Of a stretch of 64,000 nt of DNA, positions 59,276 through 64,000 are shown piece by piece. Position numbers and translations under genes: made by a program. The notes below the pieces were generated by a model. That model was given only the letters and a program-made list of their open reading frames with translations. It did no database searches and was not told where the DNA came from. Position 1 is the first letter of the stretch, and every line of letters begins with the position of its first letter. Source of the stretch: Caulobacterales bacterium (GTDB lineage: Bacteria; Pseudomonadota; Alphaproteobacteria; Caulobacterales; Caulobacteraceae); contig JACPDR010000009.1 of assembly GCA_016183935.1 (NCBI GenBank), positions 40,018 through 104,017 on the forward strand, written 5' to 3'.

Positions 59276-60060
59276 GACTTCACCTGTCCGGCGACCGACA
59301 GCATCTGGTCGGCGGTGGTGATTACCTTGGAGTTCATCTCGTAGGCGCGCTGGGCGATGATCAGGGCGCTGATCTCGGACACGGCGTCGACGTTCGAGGC
59401 CTCGGTGTAACCCTGCAGCAACTCGCCGAAACCGACCTCGCCGGGCGTGCCGACATTGGCCGGGCCCGAGGCCGCGGTCTCCAGCAGCAGGTTGTCGCCG
59501 ATGGCTTCCAGGCCGGCCTCGTTGAAGAAGGAGGCCAGCTCGATCTGGCCGACGACCTGCGGCTCGGTCTCGCCCTGGGTGATCACCTGCACCTGCCCGG
59601 CCTTGGAGATCGACACGTCGATGGCGTCCTGCGGGATGGAGATGTTCGGCTGGACGGCATAACCGTCGTCCGTGACCAGTTGCCCTTCGCCGTTGACGGA
59701 GAAGTTGCCGGCCCGGGTGAAGGCGGTCTCGCCCGAGGGCATCAGGATCTGGAAATAGCCCCGTCCGTCGATGGCCACATCGTAGGTGCTGCCGGTCTGG
59801 GTCGGCGTGCCCTGTTCGGTGACCCGGTAGACCGAGCCGGCCTTGACGCCGGCGCCGATCTGGATGCCGGTCGGAACGACGGTGCCCTGGCTGGACGACT
59901 GCGCGCCCATCCGCTCGACGTTCTGGTACAGCAGGTCCTGGAACTCGGCCCGCTGACGCTTGAAGCCGACCGTGTTCATGTTGGCGATGTTGTTGGAGAT
60001 GACCTCCACGTTCAGCTGCTGGGCGGCCATGCCCGAGGCGGCGGTTCTGAGCGCGCGCAT
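59272..60060 (-). CDS. flgG: flagellar distal rod protein FlgG
   Basis: A 262-residue rod protein. The N-terminal rod signature is MRALRTAASGMAAQQLNVEVISNNIANMNTVGFKRQRAEFQDLLYQ. The core has VAIDGRGYFQILMPSGETAFTRAGNFSVNGEGQLVTDDGYAVQP, and the C-terminal helix has EISALIIAQRAYEMNSKVITTADQML. Its length is standard. It starts 14 bases after the flgF stop and forms the distal rod passing through the P and L rings. Confidence 0.97.
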   Translation of the reverse strand: MRALRTAASGMAAQQLNVEVISNNIANMNTVGFKRQRAEFQDLLYQNVERMGAQSSSQGTVVPTGIQIGAGVKAGSVYRVTEQGTPTQTGSTYDVAIDGRGYFQILMPSGETAFTRAGNFSVNGEGQLVTDDGYAVQPNISIPQDAIDVSISKAGQVQVITQGETEPQVVGQIELASFFNEAGLEAIGDNLLLETAASGPANVGTPGEVGFGELLQGYTEASNVDAVSEISALIIAQRAYEMNSKVITTADQMLSVAGQVKS

Positions 60061-60074
60061 GTCTCAGTGCTCCC

Positions 60075-60812
60075 TTAAGAGACCCGGCCCAGCCGCTCGA
60101 CGGCGCGGCGTGACAGGTCGTTGGTGTTCTCGATCATCCGGGTCACGCTCTCGTAGGCGCGCTGGATCTCGATCAGGTTGGTGATTTCGACGATCGGATT
60201 GACGTTCGAGCCTTCCAGCATGCCTTGCCGGATCTGCACGTCGTTGGCGGCGACCGGCGCCGCGTTGGAGGCGTTGCGGTAAAGGCCGTCGCCGCCCTTC
60301 TCGAGTACGGCGAGGGTGTCGAAGCGGACGACCGAGAGCCGGCCGACCAGTTGGCCGTTCTGGCTGATCGTGCCGTCGGCGGCCACGGCGGGCTGGCCGA
60401 GCAAGGGGTCGAGGACGATCTCGCCGCCGTCGCCCTGGACCGCCGCGCCGCCCTGGGTGGTCAGCCGGCCCTCCGGATCGAGAGTGAAGGCGCCGTCGCG
60501 GGTATAGGCCGGACCGACGCCGTCCTGCAGGGCGAAGAAGGCTCCTTCGCCCTCGATGGCGAAGTCGAGCGTGCGGCTGGTCTGCTCGAGCGCGCCCTGG
60601 CCGAAGTCGCGACCGACGCCGTTGTCCATAACGAAGCTGGCGCCCGGGCGGATGAAGAGGTTGCGGGCTCTCTCGCCGACCTCTTCGCCGAGCAGCAGCT
60701 GTTCGACCTTGAAGCCGGTCGTGTCCGCGTTGGCGATGTTGTTGGCCACGATGTCGAGTTCGCGGCGCAGCGTCATCTGGCGTGACAGTCCAACGTATGC
60801 GGCGTTTTCCAC
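60075..60812 (-). CDS. flgF: flagellar proximal rod protein FlgF
   Basis: A 245-residue rod protein. Signatures are YVGLSRQMTLRRELDIVANNIANADTTGFK, FAIEGEGAFFALQDGVGPAYTRDGAFTLDPEGRLTTQGG and NPIVEITNLIEIQRAYESVTRMIENTNDL. The start is GTG 60812: AAAGGAG lies six bases upstream, and a sigma-54 promoter lies 27 bases upstream. The frame to 60857 would run through both. It opens the flgF-flgG-flgA-flgH operon. Confidence 0.96.
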   Translation of the reverse strand: MENAAYVGLSRQMTLRRELDIVANNIANADTTGFKVEQLLLGEEVGERARNLFIRPGASFVMDNGVGRDFGQGALEQTSRTLDFAIEGEGAFFALQDGVGPAYTRDGAFTLDPEGRLTTQGGAAVQGDGGEIVLDPLLGQPAVAADGTISQNGQLVGRLSVVRFDTLAVLEKGGDGLYRNASNAAPVAANDVQIRQGMLEGSNVNPIVEITNLIEIQRAYESVTRMIENTNDLSRRAVERLGRVS

Positions 60813-60838
60813 GGGCGGCTCCTTTCGCCAGACCCTTC

Positions 60839-60853
60839 GCAACGCCCGTGCCA
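60839..60853 (-). promoter_or_regulatory. sigma-54 promoter of the flgFGAH operon
   Basis: On the minus strand TGGCACGGGCGTTGC gives TGGCAC-N5-TTGC, a full match to the -24/-12 consensus, with a preceding T. Transcription should start near 60827, just before the Shine-Dalgarno site of flgF. Rod and ring genes of this class are sigma-54-dependent in Caulobacter. Confidence 0.9.
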
Positions 60854-60907
60854 ACAAGGTGAATCCAGTCGTGGCGGGACTTTGAGCCGTGAAGCTTGCC
60901 TCGGAGC

Positions 60908-60924
60908 CCGGCAGTATTTGCCGG
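60908..60924. promoter_or_regulatory. inverted repeat, candidate FlbD-type site
   Basis: CCGGCA-GTATT-TGCCGG is a perfect 6-bp inverted repeat with a 5-base spacer, about 55 bases upstream of the sigma-54 promoter and 63 bases before fliL. Its place between divergent flagellar operons suits an enhancer or ftr-like site for FlbD. The assignment is inferred from place, not from an exact consensus. Confidence 0.5.
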
Positions 60925-60927
60925 TTC

Positions 60928-60944
60928 TTAGCGGCTCGTTAACC
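60928..60944 (+). promoter_or_regulatory. CtrA-like box before fliL
   Basis: TTAGCGGCTCGTTAACC fits the CtrA consensus TTAA-N7-TTAAC with one change in the first half-site (TTAG). It lies 43 bases before the fliL ATG, the usual place for a class II flagellar promoter in Caulobacter. Confidence 0.6.
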
Positions 60945-60986
60945 AAAAACGTCTGGAATGGATCGAGAGATTCTCGGGGCGTGCGC

Positions 60987-61631
60987 ATGTTCAAGTTCGG
61001 CAAGAAGAAGGGTGCGGCCGCGGCCGCCGACGACGCGGCCCTGCCGGCTGTCGCCGACGGCGCTGCGACCGAAGGCGAGACTGACGCCCCGGCCACGAAG
61101 AAGAGGCTGCCGCTGCTGTTCATCGTGGTGCCGGCGGCTCTGGTGGTGCTGGGCGGCGGGGGCGGCGCGGCCTTCCTGCTGATGCAGCCCAAGGCCGAGG
61201 CGGCCGAGGGCGGCCATGCCGAGAAGGCGGGCGTACACGCCGGGGCCGCGAAGAAGGGCGGGGGGCACGGCGCCGCCGACGGCGAGGCCAATCCGGCCCT
61301 TGGCGTGATTTCCGACGGCCCGGACGGCGTGGTGTTCTACACCCTCCCCGACCTGGTGGTGAACATCCAGGCGCCCGGCGGGCGGCCCACCTTCCTGAAG
61401 CTGAAGCTGACCCTCGAGATGAAGGATGCGGCGCTGGCCTATCATCTGCAGTCCGAGATGCCGCGGATGCAGGACATGTTCCAGAGCTTCCTGCGCGAGC
61501 TGCGGCCTGAGGATCTGGCCGGATCGGCCGGGAGCTTCCAGCTGCGGGCCGAGATCCTGCGCCGCGTCAACCTGATCGCCGCCCCGGGCAAGGTCGACGC
61601 CGTGCTGATCGAAGAAATGCTGGTGAACTAG
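60987..61631 (+). CDS. fliL: flagellar basal body-associated protein FliL
   Basis: A 214-residue inner-membrane protein that supports the stator. A basic, alanine-rich N-terminus leads to one transmembrane helix (LPLLFIVVPAALVVLGGGGGAAFLLM), and the periplasmic domain has VVFYTLPDLVVNIQAPGGRPTFLKLKLTLEM, MQDMFQSFLRELRPEDLAGSAG and EILRRVNLIAAPGKVDAVLIEEMLVN at the end. ATG 60987 is preferred; GTG 60981 is close. The fliM gene starts two bases after its stop. Confidence 0.95.
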   Translation: MFKFGKKKGAAAAADDAALPAVADGAATEGETDAPATKKRLPLLFIVVPAALVVLGGGGGAAFLLMQPKAEAAEGGHAEKAGVHAGAAKKGGGHGAADGEANPALGVISDGPDGVVFYTLPDLVVNIQAPGGRPTFLKLKLTLEMKDAALAYHLQSEMPRMQDMFQSFLRELRPEDLAGSAGSFQLRAEILRRVNLIAAPGKVDAVLIEEMLVN

Positions 61632-61633
61632 GC

Positions 61634-62701
61634 ATGACCGACGCGGCCTTCGCCGACAGCCCCGATCCCCTGGCCGAGGACGATCCGCTGGCGGACGCCG
61701 AGGCGGCGGTCCAGTCGGAACGCGTCCTGAACCAGGACGAGATCGACAGCCTGCTGGGCTTCGACCTGGGCGAGGACGACGGCTCCGAGCGCTCCGGCAT
61801 CCGGGCCATCATCAACTCGGCCCTGGTCTCCTACGAGCGCCTGCCGATGCTCGAGATCGTCTTCGACCGCCTGGTGCGGTTGATGACGACGAGCCTGCGC
61901 AACTTCACCTCGGACAACGTCGAGGTCAGCCTCGACAACATCTCGTCGATCCGCTTCGGCGACTATCTGAACTCCATCCCCCTGCCGGCCATCCTTGCCG
62001 TGTTCCGGGCCGAGGAGCTCGACAACTACGGCCTGCTGACGGTTGACTCCAACCTGATCTATTCGATCGTCGACGTGCTGCTCGGCGGCCGCCGCGGCAC
62101 CGCCGCCCTGCGCATCGAGGGCCGGCCCTACACGACCATCGAGCGGGTGCTGGTGCAGCGGATGGTCGAGGTCGTGCTGGCCGACGCCCGCGCCGCCTTC
62201 GAGCCGCTGACCCCGGTGCACTTCAACCTCGACCGGCTCGAGACCAATCCGCGCTTCGCGGCTATCGCGCGGCCGGCCAACGCCGCCATCCTGGTCAAGC
62301 TGCGCATCGACATGGAGGACCGCGGCGGGCGCATCGAGCTGCTGCTGCCCTACGCCACGCTGGAGCCCATCCGGAAGATGCTGCTGCAGCAGTTCATGGG
62401 CGAGAAGTTCGGCCGCGACAACATCTGGGAAGGCCACCTGGCCACCGAGCTCTGGACCACGGGCACCGAGGTCCGGGCCGTGCTGGACGAGCAGCAGCTG
62501 CCGCTGTCGCAGGTGCTGAACTTCAAGGTCGGCGACACCCTGATGCTCAACGCCACCCCCGATTCGGATATCTCGATCCGCGCCGGGGCGATCCCGCTGA
62601 CCACCGGCCGCATGGGCCGCAAGGGCCAGCACATCGCGGTCCGCGTCGAGGCGCCGATCGATGTCGACACCGCCTCCAGCCTCGCGAAGGGAAGACGCTG
62701 A
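61634..62701 (+). CDS. fliM: flagellar motor switch protein FliM
   Basis: A 355-residue C-ring protein. The CheY-binding peptide is LNQDEIDSLLGFDL near residue 35, after an acidic extension. The middle domain has LPMLEIVFDRLVRLMTTSLRNFTSDNVEV and SIPLPAILAVFRAEELDNYGLLTVDSNLIYSIVDVLLGGRRG, and the SpoA domain follows (LPLSQVLNFKVGDTLMLNATPDSDISIRAG). It controls the direction of rotation. ATG 61634 lies two bases after fliL; its stop overlaps the next gene (TGATG at 62699-62703). Confidence 0.97.
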   Translation: MTDAAFADSPDPLAEDDPLADAEAAVQSERVLNQDEIDSLLGFDLGEDDGSERSGIRAIINSALVSYERLPMLEIVFDRLVRLMTTSLRNFTSDNVEVSLDNISSIRFGDYLNSIPLPAILAVFRAEELDNYGLLTVDSNLIYSIVDVLLGGRRGTAALRIEGRPYTTIERVLVQRMVEVVLADARAAFEPLTPVHFNLDRLETNPRFAAIARPANAAILVKLRIDMEDRGGRIELLLPYATLEPIRKMLLQQFMGEKFGRDNIWEGHLATELWTTGTEVRAVLDEQQLPLSQVLNFKVGDTLMLNATPDSDISIRAGAIPLTTGRMGRKGQHIAVRVEAPIDVDTASSLAKGRR

Positions 62702-63255
62702 TGACCGGTATGATCCTGGACGGCGTGCTGATGCTGCTGCTGGTCGCGGCGCTCGGCTACGGCGTGCGGCTCGAGCGCAAGCTGACTACCCTGCGCGAGG
62801 GCCAGCAGCTGTTCGCGTCGGCGGTGACCGAACTGAACGACGCCGCCGGCCGGGCCGAGGCGGCGCTGGCCTCGCTGCGCTCGTCGGGCCATGAAACCGA
62901 CCTGCTGCACGACCGCATCATCAAGGCGCGCGAAGTGAAGGCGCAGCTGGAGGCGCCCATCGCCCGGGCTCCGGCCCCGGCGGCCCCGGCGGTCCAGGCG
63001 GCGCCGAAGGCCCCGGCGGCTGCGGCCAAGGCCCCGGCTGCTCCGGTCCCCGCTCCGGCCGAGACGGACGAACGGGCCCGGCGCATGGCGGCGCTGGCCG
63101 AGCGCATCCAGGGGCTGGCCCAGCCCGGCGGTCCCCGCGCGGCCGGCATCGCCGATCTGGCCGCGATCCTGGGCGCCATCACCGCTAACCAACCCGGGAA
63201 GCAAAGCCTCAACCAGGCCCGGCGCAGTCTCGACGAAGACCTGTTCGCCGCCTGA
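62701..63255 (+). CDS. DUF6468-like membrane-anchored coiled-coil protein
   Basis: A 184-residue protein with one N-terminal transmembrane helix (MILDGVLMLLLVAALGYGVRLERKL). A coiled-coil part follows (REGQQLFASAVTELNDAAGRAEAALASLRSSGHETDLLHDRIIKAREVKAQLEA), then an alanine/proline-rich linker and a C-terminal region. A gene of this kind stands between fliM and the MotE gene in many alphaproteobacteria and is listed as DUF6468; its role in the motor is not established. Its start overlaps the fliM stop. Confidence 0.75.
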   Translation: MTGMILDGVLMLLLVAALGYGVRLERKLTTLREGQQLFASAVTELNDAAGRAEAALASLRSSGHETDLLHDRIIKAREVKAQLEAPIARAPAPAAPAVQAAPKAPAAAAKAPAAPVPAPAETDERARRMAALAERIQGLAQPGGPRAAGIADLAAILGAITANQPGKQSLNQARRSLDEDLFAA

Positions 63256-63273
63256 CCTTTCTTTTCGCCCTGT

Positions 63274-63294
63274 GCCTGACGCGCGCCGTCAGGC
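63274..63294 (+). terminator. small hairpin between DUF6468-like and MotE-like genes
   Basis: GCCTGACG (63274-63281) pairs with CGTCAGGC (63287-63294) around a 5-base loop, without a T-tract. It probably affects mRNA stability rather than ending transcription, as the next gene starts 26 bases on. Confidence 0.4.
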
Positions 63295-63319
63295 GGCCTG
63301 AGGGCCGGAGTAGCCGATC

Positions 63320-64000
63320 ATGAGCAAGATCCCCCGCCTGCTGCCCCTGATCGCCATCGCCATCGGCGGGGTGGTCGTGGTCCGCGCCGTCGGCGTCGCG
63401 CCGGGCCTGTTCGAGGGCGCCAAGGCCTGGGCCGAGGAAGCCGTGCCGGCCGCCGCCGCTGCCGCGCCCGCCGCCGCTATCTGCGCCCTGACGCCGGAAC
63501 AGCTCGCCCAGCAGGCCGGGATTTCCCCGGCCGAACTGCGCATCATCCAGTCACTGTCGGCGCGCCGCGTCGAGTTGGACGCCCGCGACGCCGACCTGGC
63601 CTCGATGCTGCCGCTGATGACCGCGGCCGAGCAGAAGCTGGACGCCAAGGTCGCGGCCCTGGCGGCGGTCAAGGCCGAGGTGCAGGCCCTGCTCGGCCAG
63701 GTCGGCGAACGCGAGCAGGCCGAAGTCGACCGTCTGGTCGCCGTCTATTCCGCCATGCGGCCGCGCGAGGCGGCGCGGGTGTTCGCGACCCTGAACGACG
63801 ATGTGCGCCTGCCGGTGGCGGCGGCCATGCGTCCGCGCGCCCTCGCCGCCGTCATGGCCCAGATGGAGCCCGCCGCCGCGCGCGAACTGACCGAGAAGCT
63901 GGCCGGCCGGTTCGCGGCCCAGCGCCAGCTCGCCGCCCGCGCCGCGGCCGCCGAAAGCGCGCCGGTCGCCGAGACGGCCGCGCCGGTCCAGACCGCCGAG
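63320..64000 (+). CDS. motE: MotE-like flagellar motor protein (MgtE N-domain type), cut by window end
   Basis: The frame is open from ATG 63320 to the end of the window (227 codons). An N-terminal hydrophobic helix (LLPLIAIAIGGVVVVRAVGV) is followed by a long coiled coil (RRVELDARDADLASMLPLMTAAEQKLDAKVAALAAVKAEVQALLGQVGE). An MgtE-N-type domain comes next: VDRLVAVYSAMRPREAARVFATLNDDVRLPVAAAMRPRALAAVMAQMEP. This is the layout of MotE, the periplasmic chaperone of the stator protein MotC in rhizobia, and of related Caulobacter proteins. The C-terminus lies outside the window. Confidence 0.85.
   Translation, partial: MSKIPRLLPLIAIAIGGVVVVRAVGVAPGLFEGAKAWAEEAVPAAAAAAPAAAICALTPEQLAQQAGISPAELRIIQSLSARRVELDARDADLASMLPLMTAAEQKLDAKVAALAAVKAEVQALLGQVGEREQAEVDRLVAVYSAMRPREAARVFATLNDDVRLPVAAAMRPRALAAVMAQMEPAAARELTEKLAGRFAAQRQLAARAAAAESAPVAETAAPVQTAE

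Noticed and set aside
1..64000. CRISPR arrays, insertion sequences, prophage or toxin-antitoxin genes
   Set aside because: No regularly spaced repeats, transposase motifs, integrase or phage proteins were found on reading both strands.

Overview
The window is high-GC DNA (roughly two thirds G+C by eye) from an alphaproteobacterium, most likely of the Caulobacterales and closest in character to Brevundimonas or Caulobacter. The evidence is the flgF-flgG-flgA-flgH operon behind a near-perfect sigma-54 promoter, a divergent fliL-fliM operon with a CtrA-like TTAR-N7-TTAA box, a FliM-linked DUF6468-like protein and a MotE-like protein, several large TonB-dependent receptors, and a compact Gsp operon. 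No transposase, integrase, phage gene, CRISPR array or rRNA was seen. The one RNA gene is a tRNA-Ser(GGA).

Layout. (1) 1-10092 is a mixed stress and regulatory region: the end of a LysR regulator, a peroxiredoxin-like protein, an alpha/beta-hydrolase/OsmC fusion, a Tat-exported ferritin-like protein with a cytochrome c, a 5'-truncated quinone oxidoreductase, an NTF2-like protein, a DUF2171 protein, a frameshifted RidA gene, two AraC regulators, a hydrolase and an msrB-msrA pair. (2) 10503-22875 is catabolic cluster A: a TonB-dependent receptor, a LysR regulator, an SMP-30 lactonase-like protein, OsmC, SDR, acyl-CoA ligase, MFS transporter, an ACAD10/11-type acyl-CoA dehydrogenase, quinone oxidoreductase, MaoC hydratase and an APH-type kinase. 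The tightly overlapping genes from OsmC to the kinase look like one operon. The separate kinase and dehydrogenase correspond to the two halves of human ACAD10/11 and to LvaA/LvaC, which suggests degradation of 4-hydroxy acids or gamma-lactones.

(3) 22923-38948 holds an XRE regulator, the prepilin peptidase, a surface lipoprotein, its TonB-dependent receptor, and a type II secretion operon gspC-D-E-F-G-H-I-J-K-L-M. The lipoprotein gene and gspC share an upstream motif (CGCCGYAACCGTCACGG, 15 nt, GTCAY), so the secretion machine, and perhaps its substrate, look co-regulated. (4) 39314-52728 is catabolic cluster B: a steroid-reductase-like membrane enzyme and an SDR on one strand. A facing operon carries MaoC, carotenoid cleavage oxygenase, thiolase, hydrolase and an unusual tandem HxlR-type regulator. 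A third operon carries a TonB-dependent receptor, CoA ligase, nitronate monooxygenase-like enzyme and MFS transporter. It ends at the tRNA-Ser gene. Clusters A and B share paralogous receptors, ligases, MFS transporters and MaoC proteins.

(5) 53012-57802 has a second MsrA, a YjbR-like protein, an exported Adhesin_E-like protein, a DUF885 peptidase-like protein and three adjacent, mutually related exported proteins with a conserved pair of cysteines. (6) 57925-64000 is flagellar: rod and L-ring genes on the minus strand, and fliL, fliM, a DUF6468-like gene and a MotE-like gene (cut by the window end) on the plus strand.

All family names come from reading the translated sequence; no database search was possible. 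Starts were moved from the longest reading frame where a Shine-Dalgarno site, overlap or signal peptide decided the matter.
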